From: Pleurotus ostreatus/Saccharomyces cerevisiae fusant
Taxonomy: Eukaryota; Opisthokonta
NCBI GenBank assembly: GCA_024196135.1
Contig: JAMQCK010000126.1
Coordinates: 1-58,016 of the forward strand
Reading direction: 5' to 3'
Length of the DNA: 58,016 nt
Numbering within the stretch: position 1 is the first letter of the stretch; every line of letters starts with the position of its first letter. The notes beneath the pieces were generated by a model, which ran no database searches, was not told the DNA's origin, and saw only the letters and a program-made list of their open reading frames with translations. Below are positions 46,771-56,384 of this stretch, piece by piece. Both the position numbers and the translations under genes were made by a program.

Positions 46771-47230
46771 ATCACGGTAGTATGGGACGCTGCTGCTCCT
46801 TCGTCCTCCGGCTGTGATACCCGCTTCCGCTCCTCTTCGCCTTACGCATATTTCTATCTGGACTAGCCGTGTATGTACATCGTCACGCATTTCTCTCTCA
46901 GGCATCAAATTTCAGTTTCTCCTCGCTGTAACGTCCGGTCTCCCTTCTCAATGGTCTTTCTCGTTCCAGCTTTCTCAGCTTCAAGCTTCTCATTCGACTC
47001 GAGCTCTCACTCTTCGATTCGCTCTGGCTACTTATGCATTACATATCCTTGACGTGTTCCGTCGACAGCAGTGTTCCCGTGTTTCCCCTCCTGCAGTTTT
47101 TAGCGCAACGTATGTGTGTATACCCGCCATTTTCGTGTACTCTGTCGTGCAGTTTGGCTGCTATGTAGATAGCTGATCTGACTGTACGGTATTCACGCTC
47201 CTTAGACTTCAATAGACTTTTCGCGGGTTG
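46771..47230. other. 3' region downstream of the glycogenin-like gene
   Basis: Pyrimidine-rich transcribed-looking DNA with no supported gene. It probably contains the 3' UTR of the glycogenin-like gene and the end of the tentative small minus-strand gene beside it. Confidence 0.3.
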
Positions 47231-47719
47231 GATGTAGCACCAAAGCAGCAAGGGGGCCGTCGGATATGTACAAGGTTTGCCAGGATCGCGGCAGCGTGAC
47301 CGCGTGACTACGGCAAGTGCCGACTCCATTGAACTTCAACACTACGCATCGACAACTAACGTACGCACTCGCTACAGCCTTTCTATGCGGCCAGGCTGTT
47401 TCTGGCAGAAACACCGCTATGCCTGCTATTGTGAATATGACAAAACGCTTGTGAAGGTCATGCACAACAGAGGCGGGCGTCCCTCGGTACCTTCTATCCA
47501 GTTTGGGAGGATTCAATAGCTGCCCGTCCCCGCCAATGAATGGAGAAATGTTACGTGAAAACACAGCTTTCCGTAGTCTGGGGTGACAGATTCGGTATAT
47601 GTTGTGGATGGGCGCTCATCATGTGCCCCCGACGTACTCGGTTTCTCATATATAGGCAGCGACGCTGCGCGCCGCCAGCTCTTGTAGTGCTGCCTCCCCT
47701 CTTGGTGACGCCGGATCAT
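47231..47719 (-). CDS. Tentative small single-helix membrane protein
   Basis: An ATG at 47719 opens a frame (MIRRHQEGRQHYKSWRRAAS) that splices in phase through an intron at about 47521-47557 into an exon with DRRYRGTPASVVHDLHKRF followed by the hydrophobic stretch VIFTIAGIAVFLPETAW. A basic N-terminus plus one membrane helix suggests a mitochondrial inner-membrane protein, but I recognise no family. The 3' end is not settled; the coordinate is a rough limit. Its ATG overlaps the exonuclease V start codon on the other strand (CATG). Confidence 0.35.
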
Positions 47720-49437
47720 GACCTCGCAAGACTCATACGCTGACTTTGACGACTTTGCGGACTTGTCAGAAGAGACTTTGGCTGCGATTGATATCATGAT
47801 TGACGAGGCTTTTCACGGCGTTACCGGGTCGACAACCGCGGACAGCGATGCATCTCCTGGGGCAGTCGCTACAGCGGAGGATCCTCCAGATGATCGACAA
47901 GGCACACCAAGCGTTGTCGCGAAGTTTGTTCCCCGAGAACTGTCTCTCAATGAACGGCATACGACCGTGTCCGCAATCTGCGGAATAGCCTAGTATGTCA
48001 TTCACCCGCGTTTGCGATGCATTCAAGGCATTGATATGGCTTCCATCGTAAAGCTGCGAGCAGCAAAGCGAATATCAGATGCTTCAGGACAAGGCTTCGA
48101 GCGTGCAGGAAGGCTTTACTTCCAGGAAAAGCAAGCAGATCAAGGCTGACCATCGTAGCCTTGCGGGGGCTAAGAGGAATCAAGAGCGGGGCACGGCACG
48201 CTTTCCTTCCTTCATAGAACGCCAGGCTGGCAATCGCTTACTCTCATGTAGGCGATACATCTTGATCAGCTGTCATACGGCGCTTCGAGGAGCAATCCTG
48301 GTGGACATTCCCGGAACACATCGACTGATAGCACCGCGATAGAGAACCGTGAAGAAAGAATGGGAATGAAGTACGGGAGTCCCGGCGACTTACCCTATTC
48401 GCGCTTATGTTCATCGCAGGATGGCAATTCTGATTGAACGTCTGGCGAAACTGGTCTTCAGCGAGGTAAGTCTTATGATCTGCGATGGTATATCACCGCT
48501 GATGTCGTTCAGTATCAGTATCAAGTTACCGAGACTCCTGTCTTTGGAGTCATGAACGGGACGGTCGTAATGGGCAGCATTGTACGAGCCGGCTTTCTAG
48601 TAGAGAAACTCTTCCTCACTCACGCGCTTGCAGGATATAATTCGGAAGAGGCGTGACGAAGGATCTCCAGGGGCGATTCAATCCTCGGAGCCTCCTGAGG
48701 AGAAATCACAAGATGCCAGTGAAGGTCACAGCGCCAAAGCGTGCGTCGGGGCATCTTACCTCTACTCATATCTCACTCCCATGCAGCGAAAGCCACCACC
48801 GAAAGGAGGTGCTGATCCTCGAACTGGTTGACATCAAGACGCGAGATGCACGGAATGCTATTCACGATGAGAGCGCCGCACACTCCCCAAATCACATCCA
48901 GCTTATGTGTTACCATCGCCTTCTGTCGGCGCTGCTGGGCCCATCGTTCGACTTCGAGCAGCTTTGGAAGCTGCTTGACCTGAACCCACATCAGCCATTC
49001 CCAACGAGAGCACTCGATGAGAATGGGCGCTTGAAGGTGATCCACCAGCAGTCGAGCCCCAGGACCTGCCTGCAGGACTTGGTCGAGCGGTTTTGTACTA
49101 GTAGGGTACGAAAGGATTTCGACGTCAAGGTGTCGCCGGATCTTCAACTGGAGTATTACACGAAAGATGAAAGAGACCCATTCGACAAAGCTGTGTTTCC
49201 TATGGATGACGGCATGCTCGATAGGCACCTCGAGAAGTTCACGAAGTGGTGGCACGGAGACCGCGAGCCTGAGGGTGTGATAGAGGAACTGCGTGACCGG
49301 CGATGCGGGTGAGTCAGGACAGAGTACTGTGCTCATCTCACCTCTTTCATAGATCCTGTCCTTATCGGCAGAGCTGCGAATGGCTCGAAGAGAATGACCC
49401 CGAGCGTCAGGGCAGATTCGCAGCATTAGAATGGTGA
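47718..49437 (+). CDS. EXO5: Exonuclease V (EXO5/Dem1), Fe-S PD-(D/E)xK nuclease
   Basis: Start MTSQDSYADFDDFADLSEET. Later exons show EERMGMKMAILIERLAKLVF, TETPVFGVMNGTVVMGSIDI (nuclease Asp), LELVDIKTRDARNAIHDE (Asp and Lys of the PD-(D/E)xK site) and QLMCYHRLLSALLG. The C-terminal iron-sulfur ligands CGSCPYRQSC (CX2CX5C) are joined across an intron, with TGA at 49435-49437. This is the single-strand DNA exonuclease used in mitochondrial DNA maintenance in budding yeast and in nuclear crosslink repair elsewhere. At least six introns. The part between 48000 and 48400 is hard to splice, and my best join there gives Tyr where the first Fe-S Cys is expected, so that segment is uncertain. Confidence 0.85.
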
Positions 49438-49989
49438 CGTGAAGGGGCAGCAGCAGAAGCGGCGGCGCCAAGGGCTCGATGCGACGGGTGAGGGTACGCG
49501 GTGTATCAAGCCTGGAGCCCAAGTGATGTATCAGTATACTGAACGTTGACGCCGAAGTTCAACATTGATCACGTTATGTGTTACCTGACCGTGAGACATC
49601 CGGCGGAAGGCGAGAATTGTCGACTCCCTCCCTCTCCCTCCCCTTCTACCCTTTCCAACGCGTCCGCCGCGCCGAGTACAACTTTTTCAACTGATTTGAT
49701 ACCTGCGAATTTACGGAAATCTGTGCAGAGGGAGGCCATGGTGCAGGAAGCCGGGGCGAAGGTTGAACAAAGGAGGATTAGATACTGGTGGTCACGCGCT
49801 TCAATATACGGCCATTGCTACTTAGCGAAAACACATAAGCGTTGGACTGCTCTTACGGCTCAAGAGTCCGCCACTTTGAAGATTTCGGAGAGTGAAAGAG
49901 AGAGCTGCACACGGACCCAGACGCGTCCATTGTTCTCGGATTCGGCAATCACCTTTTCTGAGCCGCACGTGGCGTGACCTCACCTTGCC
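49438..49989. other. Intergenic region after exonuclease V
   Basis: A 140-codon plus-strand frame without ATG start (49546-49977) and a longer antisense frame overlap here, but neither shows motifs. It should contain the promoter of the glutaredoxin-like gene. Confidence 0.3.
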
Positions 49990-50487
49990 ATGGCAGCTCG
50001 AGCAGCAGCGGCGCGCATACCTCGTCTTCGTCTCTTCAGCGGTCCAAACTGCTCGCTTTGCGACGTGTGTCCTGTACTCCCGATAGCGGGGACCTTCAGC
50101 GCTGACCTCCTGCCCAGATCGCAAAGGCGGAGCTTGCACAAGTACGGAAAACTGTGAGGTGTCCACCTTTGCCTGCCACCCTCTACCTTTCCCTGTTATC
50201 ACTCCCCCTTTCCCTGCCACCTGACCCTTCTTTACCCCCATACACATCTCAAGCTGACATGCGCCCCCCAGCACGACTTCGAGCTCGAGACGATCAACAT
50301 TCAGGCTCCCGGCCAGGAGTCCTGGAAGCGAAAGTATGTGTACTGGATCCCCGCGCTGCACATCGACGGCAAGGAGGTAGCGAAGGGCCGATGGGACGCG
50401 CAGACGGTGACCGAGGCGCTGGAGAGGTGGAGGCAGGAGCAGGCGGCGGCGAAGACGAATACAGACGCCGACTCGAAGAGCACATAG
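49990..50487 (+). CDS. Glutaredoxin-like protein (DUF836 type)
   Basis: Three exons, 49990-50064, 50118-50153 and 50272-50487, join in frame to 108 residues. RLRLFSGPNCSLCDIAKAEL carries the redox CxxC motif at the start of helix 1 of a thioredoxin fold, and the conserved YVYWIPALHIDGK segment contains the cis-proline (IP) strand of the fold. This is the small glutaredoxin-like family represented in yeast by YDR286C; substrates are unknown. A short N-terminus rich in Ala and Arg (MAARAAAARIPR) could direct it to mitochondria. Its last exon overlaps, in another frame, the beginning of the downstream PSP/zinc-knuckle reading frame. Confidence 0.85.
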
Positions 50488-51824
50488 AAGAGCAGCTGAA
50501 GCTTGTCCCCTCCCACTGCCTCTACTTCGAACAAGACTTCCCGGGAGAGCCGGGGTATACCTTCCGCGGTGTCTACGAGCGCGTGACGGACGATGTGCTG
50601 GGTGAAGAAGACGAAGAGGACGCGAACACGACCAACTCCCACCCCTCCCGCTCGCGCTGCTTCAACTGCGGCTCCCCCGAACACATCCTCGCCGCCTGCC
50701 CCGATCCCATTTCGCGCCCGCTCGTCGCCCTGTCCCGTCAGATGCACGATTTCTATCGCGGGAGTGCGAGTGCATCGGGCTCTGGCGGGCGTCTTTGGGT
50801 GGTCGAGGAGTGGCGCGGTCAGCGGTTGCGCTGGTTGAACGAGTTCCAGCCGGGCGAGGTGCGCGGGGAGGGATTGCGCGAGGCGCTGGGCACGGATGGG
50901 CAGCGGCCGTGGTTGGAGAACATGATGATCTGGGGGTACCCTCCGGGGTGGTACAGCGCGGAAGACCCCCGCGAGCGCGTGCGTGCTATCGTTGAAGGAG
51001 ACAATGTACCTGAGGAGTACCATCCTGACGAGTCTTTCGCCGTCCATCACGACGAAGGCGTAGAGGACGTTAGCTTTACGTCGCCTCCTTCAGAAGAAGA
51101 TTCCGAGCCAGCCCAGCACGCTGAGCCAGACGTCCTTACGCCCCAAGAGCCTCAGATGCCTCGTCGATGGGCGAAATACCCTCCCGACCTATTCTCGTCG
51201 GACCATCTCAGCGTCTACAATGGATTTACACTTCCCCTGTTCGATGGAATGCCTCCACCGTTTTTCTCATGGGACGCTCCGCCACCCCAGCCACCGTCCG
51301 GCTCTCCACCACCACTCCCTCCAGGCTCTACTCCGCCACCACCTTCAGGTTCTCCGCCGCCATTGCCGCCTCCAGATTCACCTCCACCTCCGCCGCCGTC
51401 TGATCTACCGTCTCCACCACCTCTTCCCTCAGTCCCGCCGCCTGTGCCTTCGCTGTCCGCTTCATCGACGACGAGGGAGAATGCGTGCAACACCCGACCA
51501 GTGAATAAAGCGTCCGCGGCCCTAGCGCTTGTACCGGACTGCGCAAAAGTAGCCTCTCAGGCTCGCGAACCCCTTGACGAACCTCCAGCTCCGCCTTCGA
51601 CAGAACCCTCGTTGGCGTCGCAGCACCTTTCCCCAAGGCCAGCACCCTTTCCTTCAGCTTTCTCCCTGCAGCCGCATTTCAAGCGATACGGTTTACCCTC
51701 TTTTCTTGGTAACCTGAACGCTGTATATACCCAGTCGGCAGATGATGACCGCAGGCTGTCCGCCTCTCAGGCGGACGACATGGACGAGGGCGAGCAAGAT
51801 ATGGTATTCTCTGATGACGAATAA
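50391..51824 (+). CDS. PSP-domain zinc-knuckle protein (ZCCHC8-like)
   Basis: A CCHC zinc knuckle, CFNCGSPEHILAAC (CX2CX4HX4C), is followed by PISRPLVALSRQMHDFYRG and a PSP domain: FQPGEVRGEGLREALG, PWLENMMIWGYPPGW. This pair defines ZCCHC8 of the nuclear exosome targeting complex and related splicing-linked proteins. A long polyproline region and an acidic end (MVFSDDE) complete it. The start is uncertain. The first ATG of this frame that I trust is 50391, inside the last exon of the glutaredoxin-like gene; alternatively a 42-nt intron (about 50431-50472) would splice the glutaredoxin frame into this one and make a fusion. Confidence 0.75.
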   Translation: MGRADGDRGAGEVEAGAGGGEDEYRRRLEEHIEEQLKLVPSHCLYFEQDFPGEPGYTFRGVYERVTDDVLGEEDEEDANTTNSHPSRSRCFNCGSPEHILAACPDPISRPLVALSRQMHDFYRGSASASGSGGRLWVVEEWRGQRLRWLNEFQPGEVRGEGLREALGTDGQRPWLENMMIWGYPPGWYSAEDPRERVRAIVEGDNVPEEYHPDESFAVHHDEGVEDVSFTSPPSEEDSEPAQHAEPDVLTPQEPQMPRRWAKYPPDLFSSDHLSVYNGFTLPLFDGMPPPFFSWDAPPPQPPSGSPPPLPPGSTPPPPSGSPPPLPPPDSPPPPPPSDLPSPPPLPSVPPPVPSLSASSTTRENACNTRPVNKASAALALVPDCAKVASQAREPLDEPPAPPSTEPSLASQHLSPRPAPFPSAFSLQPHFKRYGLPSFLGNLNAVYTQSADDDRRLSASQADDMDEGEQDMVFSDDE

Positions 51825-51948
51825 TAGGTCGTAAAGTAGTTGTCTAATGTGATGTATATAGCAATTGCTATGCGCACGAACTCATAACTGGCCAATCCAA
51901 GAGCAGCGTCAAGAAGATTAAGTAAATCCGAGACAACACAGCGACGCC

Positions 51949-52809
51949 TCATGGCTCAGTATCGTGTGTAATGGTTATCGTTATCCTCTGCCCAGGCAGG
52001 ATCTTGTGCGAGGTGTCCTTGCATACGGCGATGCTGACCTCCCCACCGCAGTCCGTGGAGGCTTTCGCCTGCGACATCCACACCTTCAGGTTGCCGGTGC
52101 CGTTCAACTTTGGCTTTCCGCTCTGAGGCACCGAAATGGAGGACGTGTCCCCTTCTCGCTTGCCGCATAGACATCGGTACTTTGAGGTGAACCTCGTGGA
52201 TTGAGGGTTCGTCGCGCGCCTGAACGGTTTGAGGCTGGGGAAGGGTTAGATGAGGTGTCAGTGAGAAAGGTTGAAGGGGTTCTTACGCGAATGAGACGCT
52301 CGTCTCGTCCCGCAGCTTCTGTGCCACCTCGATAACGCGAGCTGCGTGATTCTGGTCGATGTCGACGATGCGATAACAGCCCTCGAAGGTCAGTTGTCGC
52401 CGTGGTGTATGCGTCCGCTTGATCCACGCGAAGAGCTCTTGTGCGTTACAGTACTCTGACGCAAGAGGCTCATGTTGCTGTGGGTTACTTCTCGTCAGTA
52501 TACAGTATTGAGCAGACTTGGTGATATTGTACTAACAGCGGATAATTGTATCTTCGCCTTGGGTTCGCTCTTCACCTTCGTGACTTTCCCAGAGGTGGTG
52601 GCTGCAAGCTGCAAGCCATCGCGCTGCTCCTTTTCCAGCTTCTTCTTCTCCTTGTACCTCTTGCCATACGCTCGGCTCTTCTCGAGACACTTCGTGCAGG
52701 CTTTGTACTGGTACGACGGGTCGTCGATAACAGCTCGACAAGAATTACAGGTCCGAGTCGCGACCAGGGGGCCAATGCGAACGTTTGAGTCGACAACTGA
52801 CATAGCCAT
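51949..52809 (-). CDS. Uncharacterised CxxC/CxxC and KYRCLC family protein (copy 2)
   Basis: Three exons. The N-terminus has CNSC and CTKC pairs followed by a Lys/Glu-rich helix (GKRYKEKKKLEKEQRDG). The middle exon reads ELFAWIKRTHTPRRQLTFEG and RIVDIDQNHAARVIEVAQKL, and the last exon SKYRCLC, CGGEVSIAVCKDTSHKILPG and QRITITITHDTEP. Every block has a counterpart in the gene at 27714-28793, so the two are paralogs; copy 2 has extra residues between KYRCLC and CGG. The paired cysteines suggest zinc binding. No function is known to me. It is oriented opposite to copy 1, so the pair brackets the mating-type core as an inverted pair. Confidence 0.75.
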
Positions 52810-52972
52810 GTTCTTCACAGAGTTCCCTTGAGTTGGCACAAGGAGAAGTTTGGTGACGCGCGATGGTGGACGACAACCTAGTAGAGACGCGTCGAGTTCC
52901 GCGTGGCAACCCACGTCAAGTCACAACACGTGATTACCATCAAATTGAACATGTCACAAAAAGGGAGAGCGA

Positions 52973-53330
52973 TCACTTGACTCCGAAATTGACAATGGGC
53001 GTCAACTTGGAACTCTTTGACGGCACAGCCGACTCGGATTGTGCCTGCACGACGATCTCGGCATCGTTTTTCTGTTCATCTTCCGGCCTTTCTGCATCCT
53101 TTGCTGCTTCCGCTCTACGTCCCTCTACGCTCTCACAACCTCACTGCCCCCAGGACCGGTCTTCCCTGAGCTTTCTTAGTTTGCGAGGTCTTTTCGGCTC
53201 GATACCTCCGCGGAAGTTGCTTTGCTAGGATGTTGAAGACCTCTCTTCTCCGCTCCTTTTGAGCGACTCGGAGGACGAATGGATCAGTATGTAATTTCAT
53301 GACTAGAACCGTCGCAGTCGAGGCGGTCAT
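52973..53330 (-). CDS. Small unknown protein
   Basis: Two exons with a 46-nt intron (GTGAGG...CAAAG, about 53089-53134) join in phase. The product is about 103 residues: a basic N-terminal half (MKLHTDPFVLRVAQKERRRE, then KQLPRRYRAEKTSQTKKAQG) and an acidic end (ADAERPEDEQKNDAEIVV) finishing LTPIVNFGVK. The start may be the ATG at 53330 or that at 53300. It is divergent from the F-box gene at 53440. I recognise no family; coding is inferred from the clean splice and amino-acid composition. Confidence 0.5.
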
Positions 53331-53439
53331 TATCTCGGAACGGGAGCATCAGACAGGCGCTAGCTTCGCTTCACCGAGCATATAAAGGGGACCAGTGCGG
53401 TGCTGGTCATCTGTCTCTTCCCCTATCTCCACCACCTGC

Positions 53440-54896
53440 ATGCCAACACGCGACACGATGCCCATGGGAATTCAGCAGCAGCTCGAGCTCAGCGAGGCAG
53501 CCATCCACGGCCTCCCCAACGAACTCATCGCAGACATCTTCGACACGACCGTGAAGAGCGTGCACGAAAGTGCGCAACTGGTGCTGGTGACGCTTGAGGT
53601 ACGTGTCTGCCCGTCGATCTGAAGGAGCGCCCGAGGCTGAGAGTCCCGCAGCAGGTATGCCGCCGATGGCGGAGTGTGCTTCTAGCAACGCCGACATTGT
53701 GGACGTGCGTCACAATACAACACCCTCGCGCGCGCCCACGCCATCCGCTCAGCCGCATGCGCGCGTATCTGACACGCTCCGGCGCGTGCCCGCTATACGT
53801 TCGGCTGACGGACTCGAACGACGTCGACGCCTTCCTGCCCTTCCTTCTACCACATATTGGGAGAATCCGTTACCTTGCCATTGACGGAAGAACGGTAGAA
53901 GGCCTTCATCGCATCTCGACCTGCTTTCGCGACCTTGCTGCGCCTGAACTGCTCTACCTGAAGTTCACTCTCAATTTTCACACGCCACCGTTAGCCGTTC
54001 AGCAGGCCTTGATGCCCATGACCGTATTCGCTGGAGGAACACCGAACCTGACGCATGTGCACATCCAACTCTCCGGTGCACTCGACGTCTTCCCTCTGCA
54101 TATACCCGAGAACACAGCCTCATTGAAGATTACACCATATCCAACGACAGTAGCGTCCGCGTGCCTTCATAGCGCATTGGACGTCGTTCATAACCTAACG
54201 GAGATCTTCGTGCACGGTCAGCTCATCCCAGTGAACACATCCGCGTACGGAATGGACACCATTGACGCGCCCCGTCTGCGTCGCCTTACGCAGGTCGTCG
54301 GTCGCAGGCGAAGCACGTCCTTCTGGCCCGCAGTCCTGCGCGCACCAATGCTGGAGCACATCACTCTATACGCGCGGGAGCGAAGGGACCTAGAAGGTTT
54401 CTTCGGCAACGCACCAGAGTCTTTCGACGACCTTGCCATCCCCGAGCAGCCCATGCTCCGGTCCCTCACCATCGCTACCAAACACTACAAAGGGCACCGC
54501 TGCGACAATCCTCCCTGGCGCGGCTGCGAGGCCCTGTGCATCTGCAGCCACCTGCACAATGTCCTGGCGACCGTGCGGCATCTCACCCTGGTCAATGTCT
54601 GCAGGGGCGGGGAGGTGCTCGCGGATATGTTGGCGAGGACGCCGGAGGGGCAACGGATGCCGAACTTGGGGGTCGTGGAGGTGTCGTCGCCGTCGATGGA
54701 TTGGGAGCGGCTTTGCGGTATGCTGGACCTGCGCAGAGATGCCGGATATCCACTGCGTGTTGTTGGGCTTACGCCTGCTGCGGTTGAGGAGGGCGCGGAT
54801 CACCTGTGCTCGAGGATGGAGGTCATACGGGAGTTCTCAGAGACTGAGGCTTTGCGGGATCCGTTTGCTGACGGGCAAGTTATGGATGGTCTATAG
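53440..54896 (+). CDS. F-box protein
   Basis: Two exons with an intron at about 53600-53655. The N-terminus has the F-box pattern IHGLPNELIADIFDTTVKSV followed by VCRRWRSVLLATPTLWTCV. The rest is a leucine-rich, weakly repeated region (for example LTHVHIQLSGALDVFPLHIP and MLRSLTIATKHYKGH) typical of the large agaricomycete F-box families. Such proteins recruit substrates to SCF ubiquitin ligases through Skp1. The substrate is unknown. Stop at 54894-54896. Start taken at the first ATG (53440); the ATG at 53458 is also possible. Confidence 0.8.
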
Positions 54897-55046
54897 AGCT
54901 GTCAAAATTCGATGATATAATACAGTGAGTATGTACAATCCATACAATGCGGTGAGGTATCTATGATGCACTATGTGAGTTGATCGTCTAACAATAATGA
55001 GTTCGTCGACATTCCTGCATCGTCTCGGGGTCATGCAATTATCGCT

Positions 55047-55801
55047 CTAATATGGGCCGGTGTTGCCGTAGACAGGGTACCCGTGAGGCATAGGGCTCGC
55101 GAAACGTCCAAAGCCCGGGTCTTTCGTGGTATGATGCGACGGTGTGGTAGCCACTCCGTAAGGGTGTGCGTTCGATGGCCGCCGCTGGCGGCTAGGGGCA
55201 GAGCGGTCGACCGTCTTGGCGCTCGCAAAGCCAACGACACGGATGTCGCCCTCTTTCGTGAGGACGAAGTGGTCCTCGCTCAGTAGTTCGTTCACACTAA
55301 CATTTCTGCTTAGTATTTGCGCAAGAATCGCCTGCATATCCGGTCTGGATGAAATTCGTCAATATATATTCCAGTGGCGATTGTGGCGCAGACTTACCGA
55401 TGAAAATCTGTGCGGTATACAGGTCCGCCAGAGCAATACTGCATCACCAGCACACTGCAGGCCTGTCCATTCTTCGCGTCGCGACCGTCGAAGTAGCCAT
55501 ACACATTCGGCACGACGCGCCCTTGCAAAGGATGCAACTCCTGCGCATATAACCTGTACTCCCTATCAAGGGCCGCGCGCTCCGCATCATTCCACGCGAA
55601 CTTCATCACGACAGGCATGAGCTCGATGGACCCGGCGGCCCCGTATTCCGCGACGTATACGCGTGGGTGGCGCTTCCGCTCGCTGCCCTTCACGGGGCGC
55701 ATGTAGCCGGCGGTGAGGTGTTGCGGGTGGCCGCGGGCGGTCTTGTCCAGGGACCACATTTTCTGGGTGTAGTCGCCCCAGGAGATCTCGAGGAGTGACA
55801 T
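55047..55801 (-). CDS. Compact kinase-like protein without a catalytic loop (pseudokinase)
   Basis: Two exons, about 230 residues. The first has an N-lobe pattern: VYVAEYGAAGSIELMPVVMK with a possible ATP lysine, a helix with EYRLYAQELHPLQGRVVPNV and the hinge-like VLVMQYCSGG. In the second, where HxDxxxxN and DFG should be, the sequence is LSRNVSVNELLSEDHFVLTK and RVVGFASAKTV, so the catalytic Asp, the metal-binding Asn context and DFG are absent. The tail is Pro/Gly/Tyr-rich. It resembles the short kinase-like proteins abundant in agaricomycetes but appears inactive. It could be a regulator, or a decaying gene that keeps an open frame. Confidence 0.55.
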
Positions 55802-56384
55802 GGCGGAGGGTTTGGTGGCGGGTGGCAGGGTTGAGTTTGTGTGGCGTGGGCAGGGGCAAGGTGCCGGAGGACGAGGAGCGGGAAGGTGGCTTGGATGGCA
55901 GAAGGTAGACCGCTACTTATATGCTGTTCTGTGTGTGGCCTGCATGGGTCACAACAACGCGCGCGCGAAGTTCAAGGCAAACGACGCACAAACACCATGA
56001 ATGGTCATAGGTCATCCCCATTAGGCTTCTGTATGTTGCAACGGAACATGCCGAACGGTCTTCTAAGGACGCCTTGTCCTATGGACACGCGACATGCAGA
56101 AGGCACTGAAAGGGCTTCTCGCTCAGTCATGGTCCAGCCGGACATAAGTAAAGCGAAGGAAAGGATAAATGAAGGTCGTTAGAACGGTGTTGCTTGGATA
56201 CCTACAAAGCAAAACACACCTTACTCGGCCTCATGCTCAAACAAAAGTCAGGCTAGGCTACGACAGCAACTATACTAGTAAGTTCATTGGTATTATACTA
56301 CAACATATCTACAGCTACACCTAAATGGCCAGTATGTCCTCCTCCGCATGGATATATACACCTCGCCTCCAAGCCACCCACCTC
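55802..56384. other. Intergenic region between pseudokinase and F-box gene
   Basis: Promoter of the pseudokinase gene and the 3' end of the F-box gene. No further gene or repeat is supported. Confidence 0.35.

Noticed and set aside
49546..49977. Open frame of 143 codons downstream of EXO5
   Set aside because: It begins at a non-ATG codon, overlaps a longer antisense frame, and has no recognisable domain.
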